Positions 47,560-55,602 of a stretch of 64,000 nucleotides of DNA are shown in pieces. Both the position numbers and the translations under genes were made by a program. The notes beneath the pieces are model-generated. The model saw nothing but the letters and a program-made list of their open reading frames with translations. It did no database searches and was not told the origin of the DNA. Numbering within the stretch: position 1 is the first letter of the stretch; each line of letters opens with the position of its first letter. This stretch comes from Alphaproteobacteria bacterium (lineage in GTDB: Bacteria > Pseudomonadota > Alphaproteobacteria > Micropepsales > Micropepsaceae): positions 1-64,000 of the forward strand of contig JACADY010000004.1 of NCBI GenBank assembly GCA_013389115.1, written 5' to 3'.

Positions 47560-47647
47560 CTGACGCGGAACCGTTTCGCCAATGTGACGGAGGCGTTGCC
47601 CGCCTGCACTAGGGTCCCGACAGTAAAAAAGCGTGGGGGTCGTTGAT

Positions 47648-49669
47648 ATGACATCAAAGAGACATTTTTGCGCACTTCGTGTGTCGCATTGGGCACTGGC
47701 CGTCGCCATGGCCTGTGGCGTGGCTGGGCCTTCGCTGGCGCAATCGCAGAACACTGCCGATCCGGCCGAATCCAATCTGGCGGAGGGCGATCTGGCCGAA
47801 ACCGTCGTCGTCACGGCGACGCGCAACAAGGCCAAGCTTGAAGAGGTGCCCTCGCGCGTCGATGTCATCACGCGCAAGGAGATGGAAGATCGCGGCTATG
47901 TGACGACGGTCGATGCCCTCGCCACAACGCCCGGCATCACGGTCGTGCAAAGCGGCGGCGCCGGCGCGATCACATCGGTGTTCTCGCGCGGTACCAATTC
48001 CAAGCACACGCTGGCGCTCTTCGACGGCATCCGCCTCAACGATGCCTCGACCCCCAACGGCCAATATAATTTCGGCCAGGACACGGTCGCCAGTCTTTCG
48101 CGCATCGAAGTCGTGCGCGGGGCAGCGTCCAGCATCTATGGCAGCGACGCCATCGGCGGCGTCATCAACTTCATTCCGCGCGTCGGCGGCGAGCGTTCCT
48201 TCGAACCCTTCTTCGAAGCCTCGATCGGCTCACGCGAGACCTACAATCTCATCATGGGTGCGACGGGCTCGGTCAGCGACATCTCCTATGCCTTCACGGG
48301 CGAGCATTTCGAGACGGGCGGCTTCAACAACGTCCCGGCCCGCTTTCCCAACACTCTCGATGAAGACGACGGCTCCAGCTTTGATGCCTTTACGGGCATC
48401 GCCGATGTCACGCTCAGCGAGGAGGCGGTGCTGCGCGGTCTTGTGCGCTGGCGCGATACCGAGACCGATATCGATGACGCGGCGCTCGATCGCATCGCGC
48501 GGTCGGCGGACGACGAGTATTTCGTCTGGCGCGTCGGGCCCCGGCTTACCCTTTTCGAGGGCCTCCTGAACGTCGATCTCAATGGCGGCCAGGTGCGCAA
48601 TCAGCGCTCGGACAATGACGGGGTCGATGTCAATCAGGCCTTCCCGGTTTCGAGCGGGGCCGAAGGCGTGCGCAGCTTTGCCAATTGGCGCAACACCCTC
48701 GACATCGGCGGCGACGGACTTTGGACCGACATGCAGGTCACGGCCGGGCTTGAATGGCAGAACGAGGACATCGAGACGTCGGGCGGCTATTCCGATCCGC
48801 TGTCGGAAGATGAAGACAACCTCGCCGTCTACGCGCTCGCGCGCGGGCGGTTGGCCGATCGCGTGGATTTGTCGGCCTCCGCCCGCCGCGACGACACGGA
48901 ATCCTTCGGCACCGCCGACACCTGGAACGTGGGCGCGGTCCTTGACCTCAACGAGATCTCGGGCCGCCTCTATGCCTCTTATGGCACATCGTTCAAGGCG
49001 CCGACGCTGAACGAGCGCTTCGCGACGAGCTATTACACGCTTCCCAATCCCGACCTGGTGCCGGAAGAGGGCGAGTCGTGGGAAGTGGGCGCCGACTTCA
49101 CACCCTTGAGCGGCGATGTCGCGCTGGCCGTGGGCGCCACCTACTTCAATTCCCAGATCGAGAATCTCATCGAGTACCGCACCATCGACTTCATCACCTT
49201 CCAGGGCCAGAACCAGAATGTGGGCGTGGCGGAGATCGATGGCTATGAGGCCTATGCCGAGTTCAGCCCCATCGACATGCTGACCTTGCGCGTCGACTAT
49301 ACCTATACCGATGCCCGCAACGCCCTCACGGGCGAGCGGCTGCTGCGACGGCCGCCGCATATGTGGAGCGCGACGGTCGAGTTCAACCCGATCGAACCGC
49401 TGCTGCTTACGCTGACCTATCTCAGCCGCGGCGACCGGGTCGATGTGCTCTATGGCAACACCAATCCCTGGGGCCTCGGCGGCGGCTATCTCGGCAATGG
49501 CTGGACGGAAGGGTATGAGGTCGTCAACCTTGCGGGGCGCTATGCGGTGAGTGAGGAAATCTCGCTCTTTGCCACCGTGAACAACATGTTCGATGAGAAT
49601 TGCGAAGACCCGAACGCGTATCAAGGCGCGCCGCGCAGCTATGCGGTCGGCGTGCGTGGCAATTTCTAG
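47648..49669 (+). CDS. TonB-dependent outer membrane receptor, BtuB-like
   Basis: A 673-residue outer membrane beta-barrel receptor with a signal peptide (VSHWALAVAMACGVAGPSLAQ) and a TonB box-like ETVVVTATR. The plug domain contains VPSRVDVITRKEMED, LFDGIRLNDASTPNGQYNFG and IEVVRGAASSIYGSDAIGGV. A barrel follows, closing in SYAVGVRGNF with a terminal Phe. Plug sequence is closest to BtuB/vitamin B12-type receptors, but no cobalamin riboswitch is visible in the 180-base leader, so the substrate is open. GGGGGT lies nine bases before the ATG at 47648. It is followed by a b-type cytochrome and a periplasmic PHP hydrolase, likely one operon. Confidence 0.88.
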   Translation: MTSKRHFCALRVSHWALAVAMACGVAGPSLAQSQNTADPAESNLAEGDLAETVVVTATRNKAKLEEVPSRVDVITRKEMEDRGYVTTVDALATTPGITVVQSGGAGAITSVFSRGTNSKHTLALFDGIRLNDASTPNGQYNFGQDTVASLSRIEVVRGAASSIYGSDAIGGVINFIPRVGGERSFEPFFEASIGSRETYNLIMGATGSVSDISYAFTGEHFETGGFNNVPARFPNTLDEDDGSSFDAFTGIADVTLSEEAVLRGLVRWRDTETDIDDAALDRIARSADDEYFVWRVGPRLTLFEGLLNVDLNGGQVRNQRSDNDGVDVNQAFPVSSGAEGVRSFANWRNTLDIGGDGLWTDMQVTAGLEWQNEDIETSGGYSDPLSEDEDNLAVYALARGRLADRVDLSASARRDDTESFGTADTWNVGAVLDLNEISGRLYASYGTSFKAPTLNERFATSYYTLPNPDLVPEEGESWEVGADFTPLSGDVALAVGATYFNSQIENLIEYRTIDFITFQGQNQNVGVAEIDGYEAYAEFSPIDMLTLRVDYTYTDARNALTGERLLRRPPHMWSATVEFNPIEPLLLTLTYLSRGDRVDVLYGNTNPWGLGGGYLGNGWTEGYEVVNLAGRYAVSEEISLFATVNNMFDENCEDPNAYQGAPRSYAVGVRGNF

Positions 49670-49677
49670 AAGGGCTG

Positions 49678-49710
49678 GCGCGCCCGTTTTTTGAAAAAGG
49701 ACGGGCGCGC
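49678..49710 (+). terminator. Intercistronic hairpin between receptor and cytochrome genes
   Basis: A 10-bp stem GCGCGCCCGT/ACGGGCGCGC enclosing an A/T inner pairing (TTTTT..AAAAA), just after the receptor stop and 13 bases before the next ATG. No T-run follows. It may stabilise the receptor mRNA or attenuate the downstream genes. Confidence 0.45.
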
Positions 49711-49722
49711 TGCTTCTCTCTC

Positions 49723-50280
49723 ATGTCCGATGACCCTTCGCCGCGTTGGACGATCAGCCAACGGATCATTCACTGGCTCACGGCGCTTTGCGTGCTGATC
49801 GCCGCCGGCATCGCCCTTTATCTCCTCAATCCGCCCGATTGGTCCGAGCCTTATGTGCGGCGCTACTATGCGGGCATTGCGTATCACAAGCTTCTCGGGG
49901 TTACCGGGCTGGCCCTCGTCCTTCTTCTCGCGGCGCTCGGCAAGCGCGGGCGGCGGCGCCCTGGCGGTCCCATCATGCGGTTCGCGGCCGCGGGCGTGCA
50001 GGTCTGTCTCATCCTCTTCACCGCCCTTTCGGCATTCAGCGGATACATCGCCAACTCGTTTTTCGGCGGCGCCCTTTGGCTTCCCGGCCTCGGGTCTCTG
50101 CCCTCACCCCTTCCCTACAATGAATCGCTGGGCGGGTTGTTCACCAGCGCGCATCAATGGCTTGCCTATGGTGTGCTGTTCCTCATCGCGCTGCATGTCG
50201 TTGCCGCGCTCACCCACCTGTTCGTCCTTAGGGATGATGTTTTTTCCGCCATGGTGACGGGCGGAAGGCGAGAGGAATAA
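49723..50280 (+). CDS. Cytochrome b561-type membrane protein
   Basis: A 185-residue integral membrane protein with four predicted helices. Histidines lie where b561 proteins ligate heme b: RIIHWLTAL in helix 1, AYHKLLG before helix 2, SAHQWLAYG and LHVVAALTH at the end. Such proteins pass electrons across the inner membrane. The first base of its ATG lies 54 bases after the receptor stop, and the PHP gene follows five bases later. Whether it reduces a metal, a cobalamin or quinone is unknown. Confidence 0.85.
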   Translation: MSDDPSPRWTISQRIIHWLTALCVLIAAGIALYLLNPPDWSEPYVRRYYAGIAYHKLLGVTGLALVLLLAALGKRGRRRPGGPIMRFAAAGVQVCLILFTALSAFSGYIANSFFGGALWLPGLGSLPSPLPYNESLGGLFTSAHQWLAYGVLFLIALHVVAALTHLFVLRDDVFSAMVTGGRREE

Positions 50281-50285
50281 CACCG

Positions 50286-51800
50286 ATGACCGCCCTCTCC
50301 CTTTCGCGCATGCTCGGCACCGCCTTCATCGCAACCCTCCTCTTCTGCACGGCAACAGCGCGCGCGGAAACGCCCGGCGGTGGCGAGATCGTCCTTACCG
50401 GCACCCTCACGCGCGCCGATCACCGGGGCTATCAGGCCTTGCGCTTCACGGTGCCGCCCGGCGCGCGGGGGCTTTCCATCGCACTCAATTATCAGCGCGG
50501 CGTGCCATGGGCCGCGATCGACATGGCGCTCTATGACCCCTTGCGCTTTCGCGGCGCGAGCGGCTTTGCCAAGACCCGCATCTTCGTTGGCGAGGTGAAT
50601 GCGACACCTTCCTATCTTCCAGGTCCGTTGCCGCCGGGCGAATGGACGCTTGTGCTGGGCGGCGCCAATGCGCCGGAGGGGCGCGAGACGCCCTATGAGG
50701 CACGGATCAGAATCGAAACCGATCCCAATGCCGGCGCTGCGCTCTTTGCCGGCGTGATCCGCGACGAGGCGGGATGGTATCGCGGCGATTTTCACACCCA
50801 TACCGGCCACAGCGACGGTGTTTGCGCCGCAAGCTCGGGCAAGCGCGTGCCGTGCCCCGTCTATCGCACGCTCGAGACGGCAGAGGCGCGCGGGCTCGAC
50901 TTCATCGCCGTCAGCGATCACAACACCATCTCCCATCTTGAGAGCCTCAGCGAGCTGCTGCCGGCGTTCGATACGCTCGCCATCATCCCGGCGCAGGAGG
51001 TCACGACCTATTCGGGCCACCTGAATGTCTATGGCCTTACCCTTCCCATCGATTTCCGTCTCGGTACGGATTATATGCCAAGCGTCGTTGCCATGAGCGA
51101 AGCGGTCGCGCGGCTCGGCGGGGCAATCGCGATCAATCATCCCGGCATTTCGCTGACCGAGGGATGTCCTGGATGCGGATGGTCGGCCGAAACCGTCGAC
51201 TACGATGCCATTGATGCCATAGAGATCGTCAACGGCACGATCGCGCGCTGGAGCGGCGGCCCGGAAGGCATGGGCACCTCCATTCCCTTCTGGTTCGCGC
51301 GGTTGAACGAGGGACATCGCGTCACCGCGATCGGTGGCAGCGACAATCATGACGGGCGCGACACGACCGATATTCTCTCAACCATCGGCCGGCCGGCGAG
51401 CGTCGTCTATGCGGAGGCTCTCTCGGGACCGGCGATCCTTGAAGGCATGCGCAAAGGGCGCGTGTTCATCGACCTTGAGGGCGTTAAGGAGCGCAGGTTC
51501 ATCCTCACCGCCTCCAGCGGGCGGCAGAAGGCACAGATGGGTGACGTGATGACGCCCCGGCGCGGAGCCTCCATCCGCTTCCTGATCCAGGCCGAAAAGG
51601 TGCCCGCGGGGTCGCGGCTGGAAATCTGGCGCGACGGGCAGGTGCTCGAAACGGAGGCAAGCGGTCCTGCCCTCTCAGGCGATGCGATGCGCCCCTTCAC
51701 CTGGATCGCGGACGGGAAGCCGCATTGGTTCGCGGCCGCCTTGCGCGCATCCGATGGCAGGCTGCTGCTGATCGCGAACCCGATCTATGTGCGACCATGA
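50286..51800 (+). CDS. Exported PHP-domain hydrolase (CehA/McbA type)
   Basis: A 504-residue exported protein with a signal peptide (LSRMLGTAFIATLLFCTATARA). An N-terminal beta-rich domain (about 30-155) precedes a PHP metal-dependent hydrolase domain. The metal motifs are RGDFHTHTGHSDG, AVSDHNTIS, the Glu in IIPAQEVTTYSGHLNVY, AINHPGIS and GGSDNHDGRDTTD. All ligands appear present, so it is likely an active phosphoesterase or amidohydrolase in the periplasm. A C-terminal beta domain follows. It ends the receptor-cytochrome operon and overlaps the convergent cobA by 16 bases. Confidence 0.85.
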   Translation: MTALSLSRMLGTAFIATLLFCTATARAETPGGGEIVLTGTLTRADHRGYQALRFTVPPGARGLSIALNYQRGVPWAAIDMALYDPLRFRGASGFAKTRIFVGEVNATPSYLPGPLPPGEWTLVLGGANAPEGRETPYEARIRIETDPNAGAALFAGVIRDEAGWYRGDFHTHTGHSDGVCAASSGKRVPCPVYRTLETAEARGLDFIAVSDHNTISHLESLSELLPAFDTLAIIPAQEVTTYSGHLNVYGLTLPIDFRLGTDYMPSVVAMSEAVARLGGAIAINHPGISLTEGCPGCGWSAETVDYDAIDAIEIVNGTIARWSGGPEGMGTSIPFWFARLNEGHRVTAIGGSDNHDGRDTTDILSTIGRPASVVYAEALSGPAILEGMRKGRVFIDLEGVKERRFILTASSGRQKAQMGDVMTPRRGASIRFLIQAEKVPAGSRLEIWRDGQVLETEASGPALSGDAMRPFTWIADGKPHWFAAALRASDGRLLLIANPIYVRP

Positions 51801-52615
51801 GAACCCATGCCGGATGCGCTTACCCGCGCTGAGCCAGACCCTGTTAGCTGCCGCTCCCCCGTCCTCACTGCGCCCTTCACGCTTGAAAAAACCGTGCCGA
51901 TCGCGGTCACGACGGGTCCTTCGCCAGCGGTGAGCGCGGCGCCGGCTGCAAGGCCTTCAAGCGTCGTCTCGACCGCCTCAGCCGTCGGCCTTGAGACGTC
52001 ACGCGCGAGGATGACCGGCGTGCCGCCGTTTGCGCCGGCGGCCAAAAGGCGACGGGCAAACTCAGCGCCTGTGCGTCCGCTCATATAGACGATCAGCGTC
52101 GTTGCGGGATCGCAGAGCCCCTGCCAGTCAAGGTTCGCCGGCAGCCCGCCCTCTTCCCCATGCGCGGTGATGAAGCGAACCGATCGGGCCATCGCGCGCT
52201 GGGTGAGCGAGACCTCAAGTCCGGCCGCAAGGGCCGATGCCGTCGTGACGCCGGGAATGATCTCGAAGGATATTTGCGCCGCCGCAAGCGCGGAAATCTC
52301 TTCGCCTGCGCGGCCGAAGATCGAGGGATCGCCCGCCTTCAATCGCACGACGCGGCGGCCGCTCCTTGCCAGGCGCACCATCAGCGCATTGATCTCTTCC
52401 TGGCTGGCGCTGTGACGCCCCGCCCGCTTGCCCACTCGCACGCGCATGGCGCCGCGCCGCACGAGATCAAGGATGGGCGCGCTCACAAGGTCATCGCAAA
52501 GGACGACATCGGCCGCGGCAAGCGCCCGCAGGGCCTTGAGCGTGAGGAGCTCTGGATCGCCGGGGCCTGCACCCACAAGCGCGACATGGCCGCCATCAGA
52601 CTGCCTCGCTGACAT
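51785..52615 (-). CDS. cobA: Uroporphyrinogen-III C-methyltransferase
   Basis: Methylates uroporphyrinogen III twice to precorrin-2, the precursor of siroheme. It has 276 residues. SAM-site motifs VALVGAGPGDPELLTLKAL, RLKAGDPSIFGRAGEE and PGVTTASALAAGLEVSLT are clear. A strong GGAGGGAG ribosome site lies inside the end of nasA, which it overlaps by 20 bases. Location in the nitrate operon shows the product feeds siroheme for NirB rather than B12. The C-terminal 30 residues are Ser/Gly-rich and overlap the convergent PHP gene. Confidence 0.95.
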   Translation of the reverse strand: MSARQSDGGHVALVGAGPGDPELLTLKALRALAAADVVLCDDLVSAPILDLVRRGAMRVRVGKRAGRHSASQEEINALMVRLARSGRRVVRLKAGDPSIFGRAGEEISALAAAQISFEIIPGVTTASALAAGLEVSLTQRAMARSVRFITAHGEEGGLPANLDWQGLCDPATTLIVYMSGRTGAEFARRLLAAGANGGTPVILARDVSRPTAEAVETTLEGLAAGAALTAGEGPVVTAIGTVFSSVKGAVRTGERQLTGSGSARVSASGMGSHGRT

Positions 52616-55259
52616 GAGCTCCCTCCAGGATGCGACGGATTTCCGGGCGGCAGGAGCCGCATTGCGTTCCGGCCTTCACCGCCTCGCCGATTGCCGCGAC
52701 ACTCGTTGCGTGCGCCCTTGCGGCCGCCATGATCTGATTGGCTCCGATGGAGAGGCAGGCGCAAATGAGGGCGCCACGATCCGCCTGGCCTGTGCCTGGC
52801 CGCCCCGCAAGCACGCCCAGTCTTTGCGCCGGTGCGAAAGTTGCTCCCAGGCACTCGGACGCCCAGCCCCGCGATGCCATGACGGGACGACGCGACACGA
52901 AGAGCGCGCCGGCAAGCTTGCCGTCCCTGAAATAGGCGAAGCGACCCGTTCGCTGTGCGGTGTCGATCGTGCTGAGAAACTCGCCGTCCCGGTCTTGCGG
53001 AATTTCCAGGATTTTCCTTGCGACATCCTCAATCGGACCATTGGGAAGGCTGCCCGCGAACTCGGCGCGCCATCCCCCTTTTGTGCGCGCCAGGGCCCAA
53101 TAGGGGAATTCGCTCAGCCTTGGGCGGCGGTCAAGAACAAGGAACGCATGGAAGCCGGGCGCGAAGCGGCGCAGACGCACGGGCATGTGCTTCAACTCCG
53201 GCTGGCCGGAGATGGGATCGGTATTGCCGGCGATGAGCCTGCTCGGCTGGGCGCAGGCTGCAAAAGGCTCGGCCCAGTGAATGGGCGCAAAGAGGCCGCC
53301 TCGCTGCTGGCCCTCATTAATCCGCACCCGGAGGATCAGCTTTCCATGCGCACTGATGACCTCGCAGAGATCAGCATCGCTCAGGGTCTCCCTCGCCGCA
53401 TCTTCGGGGTGAATGTCGAGAAACGGCTCCGCGATATGAGCGGACAGGCGCGCCGACTTGCCGGTTCTCGTCATCGTGTGCCAATGATCGCGGATGCGGC
53501 CCGTATTGAGGATGTACGGGAATTCGCTGTCGGTTGCCGACTGGGGGCCGCGTATCGGGGTGGGGATCGCTTGCGCCTTGCCGCTTTGCGTGAAGAAGCC
53601 GCCATCAGCGAAGAGGCGCTGAGACGGCGCGTCCCCTCCCTCGCGCAGCGGCCACTGAAACGGCGATAGCGCCTCATAGTCCTCATCCGGCAAGGCCCGA
53701 TGCGCGCCGATGTCGAAGTCGCGCGCGCCTTCGTTCCTGAAGGCGGAGAGCGCGGCGTGCTCGCGGTAGATCTCGGATACTCTTGCGTAGGCGAATCCGG
53801 GAAAGCCCATGGCCTGCGCCACCTGCGCGATGATCCACCAATCGGGCTTTGCGAGGCCCGCGGGGGCAAGAAAGGCGCGCTGACGCGATATGCGCCGTTC
53901 AGAATTCGTGACCGTGCCGTCCTTCTCGCCCCACCCTGTCGCTGGCAGCAGCACATGCGCAAGCCTTGCCGTGCGGGTCGAGGCGGTCATGTCGGAGACG
54001 GCGAGGAAGGGACTGTCCTTGAGAGCGGCCACGACCTCGCCCGCCTCCGGCATGCTTTCGGCCGGATTGGTTGCCATGATCCACACCGCCTTCACCTTGC
54101 CCCGCCTCACGGCATGGAAGAGATCGACGGCCTTCAGCCCTGGCGCGCGGGCGAGATTGCGTGTCTGCCAGAACTTCGCCACAAGATCCCGATGACCGGC
54201 ATCGCCGATTTCCATGTGGGCCGCCAGCTGATTGGCAAGGCCGCCAACCTCGCGCCCGCCCATCGCATTGGGCTGGCCCGTCAATGAGAAGGGGCCGGTT
54301 CCCGGCTTTCCAATCCTGCCCGTATAAAGATGGCAATTGATGATCGCGTTGACCTTGTCCGTGCCGGCCGAGGATTGGTTGACGCCTTGCGAATACAGCG
54401 TCAGCACGCGCGGTGTATTTGCAAAGAGGCGATAGAAGCGCTCCAGCTCAGGCTGGCTGAGGCCCGTCTCTTGCGCGAAACGCTCAAGTCCACCTTCCTT
54501 TGCGACCGCGAGAGCCGATGCCATCCCTTCCGTATGCTCGGCGATGAAGCGCTCATCGCCCATCCCTTTCTCAGCAAGGGCGGCGAGAAGGCCGTTGAAA
54601 AGCGCCACATCGGATCCAGGCGTTATCGCGAGGTGAAGATCCGCCTCCTTGGCGGTCGCGGTCTTTCGCGGATCGATGACGACGATGCGTGTGCCGCGCC
54701 TTTCCTTCGCAGCCATGAGCCGCTGAAAGAGGACGGGATGACACCAGGCCATGTTCGAGCCAACAAGCACGGCAAGTTCGGTGCGTTCGAGATCCTCATA
54801 GCATTGCGGGACCGTATCGCTGCCAAAGGCCCGTTTATGGCCGGCCACCGAGGACGCCATGCACAGCCTTGAGTTCGTGTCGATGTTCGCAGTGCCAAGG
54901 AAGCCTTTGGCGAATTTGTTCGCGACATAATAGTCCTCGGTCAGCAACTGGCCGGAGACATAGAGCGCCACCGCATCGGGTCCGTGCCGGGCAATGATGT
55001 CCTTGAAGCTGCGCGCGACATAGGCGATCGCGGTCGGCCAATCCGTATCCTCGCCATGAATGCGCGGCGCAAGCAGGCGATCATCCAATGACACGGTCTC
55101 GCCCAGCGCCGATCCCTTGGAACACAGCCGCCCGAAATTCGCGGGGTGATCGGGATCGCCCGCGATGTCAAGGCCGCCATCCCCGCGTGGCGTTGCAATC
55201 ACGCCGCAGCCGACACCGCAATAGGGACAGGTGGTTTTGACGGCGCGCCCCTCTTGCAT
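52596..55259 (-). CDS. nasA: Assimilatory nitrate reductase, catalytic subunit
   Basis: Reduces nitrate to nitrite with a Mo-bis-MGD cofactor, 887 residues. The N-terminal [4Fe-4S] site is TTCPYCGVGCGVI..GRLCSKG. The molybdopterin domains follow (NSRLCMASSVAGHKRAFGSD, VINCHLYTGRIG-like segment, GQPNAMGGREVGGLANQL). A C-terminal BFD-like [2Fe-2S] domain (ICACLSIG..CGSCRPEIRRIL) shows this is the NasA-type fusion. The ATG at 55259 lies four bases after the nirD stop. An ATG 14 codons earlier overlaps nirD. No signal peptide, so it is cytoplasmic. Confidence 0.96.
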   Translation of the reverse strand: MQEGRAVKTTCPYCGVGCGVIATPRGDGGLDIAGDPDHPANFGRLCSKGSALGETVSLDDRLLAPRIHGEDTDWPTAIAYVARSFKDIIARHGPDAVALYVSGQLLTEDYYVANKFAKGFLGTANIDTNSRLCMASSVAGHKRAFGSDTVPQCYEDLERTELAVLVGSNMAWCHPVLFQRLMAAKERRGTRIVVIDPRKTATAKEADLHLAITPGSDVALFNGLLAALAEKGMGDERFIAEHTEGMASALAVAKEGGLERFAQETGLSQPELERFYRLFANTPRVLTLYSQGVNQSSAGTDKVNAIINCHLYTGRIGKPGTGPFSLTGQPNAMGGREVGGLANQLAAHMEIGDAGHRDLVAKFWQTRNLARAPGLKAVDLFHAVRRGKVKAVWIMATNPAESMPEAGEVVAALKDSPFLAVSDMTASTRTARLAHVLLPATGWGEKDGTVTNSERRISRQRAFLAPAGLAKPDWWIIAQVAQAMGFPGFAYARVSEIYREHAALSAFRNEGARDFDIGAHRALPDEDYEALSPFQWPLREGGDAPSQRLFADGGFFTQSGKAQAIPTPIRGPQSATDSEFPYILNTGRIRDHWHTMTRTGKSARLSAHIAEPFLDIHPEDAARETLSDADLCEVISAHGKLILRVRINEGQQRGGLFAPIHWAEPFAACAQPSRLIAGNTDPISGQPELKHMPVRLRRFAPGFHAFLVLDRRPRLSEFPYWALARTKGGWRAEFAGSLPNGPIEDVARKILEIPQDRDGEFLSTIDTAQRTGRFAYFRDGKLAGALFVSRRPVMASRGWASECLGATFAPAQRLGVLAGRPGTGQADRGALICACLSIGANQIMAAARAHATSVAAIGEAVKAGTQCGSCRPEIRRILEGAHVSEAV

Positions 55260-55263
55260 GGCT

Positions 55264-55602
55264 TCACGCAGCGCCCCTGCGCCGGAGCGCCGACACATCA
55301 AGGAGTATCCGCCCCGCGCGGGCCTCTATGGGGTAAGTCTTGACGCAGCCGCCTTCCGGGCCCAGCGCCTCGCCGCTGCGCAGGTCAATCACCAGATTGT
55401 GCAAGGGACAGGTCACGTGATGACCATGCACGATGCCTTGGGAGAGCGGGCCCAATTTGTGCGGGCACCGGTCATCCACCGCATAGAGGGCGCCATCCTC
55501 AGCGCGGAATATGGCGAGAGGCCCCATGGCCGTTTGCACAAGCCTTGCACCGCGCAGCGGCACATCATCAACACGGCCGATATCAATCATATCCACGCTC
55601 AT
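55264..55602 (-). CDS. nirD: Nitrite reductase small subunit (Rieske-type)
   Basis: The 112-residue small subunit of NAD(P)H-nitrite reductase with a Rieske-like fold. AVDDRCPHKLGPLSQG and VTCPLHNLVIDL supply the CxH..CxxH positions, and both pairs (CPH, CPLH) are present. The ATG at 55602 overlaps the nirB stop (ATGA) and has GGAGG eight bases upstream. It is flanked by nirB and nasA. Confidence 0.95.
   Translation of the reverse strand: MSVDMIDIGRVDDVPLRGARLVQTAMGPLAIFRAEDGALYAVDDRCPHKLGPLSQGIVHGHHVTCPLHNLVIDLRSGEALGPEGGCVKTYPIEARAGRILLDVSALRRRGAA

Noticed and set aside
47523-47647. Possible cobalamin riboswitch in front of the BtuB-like receptor
   Set aside because: The leader is too short and neither the B12 box nor the conserved core is visible.
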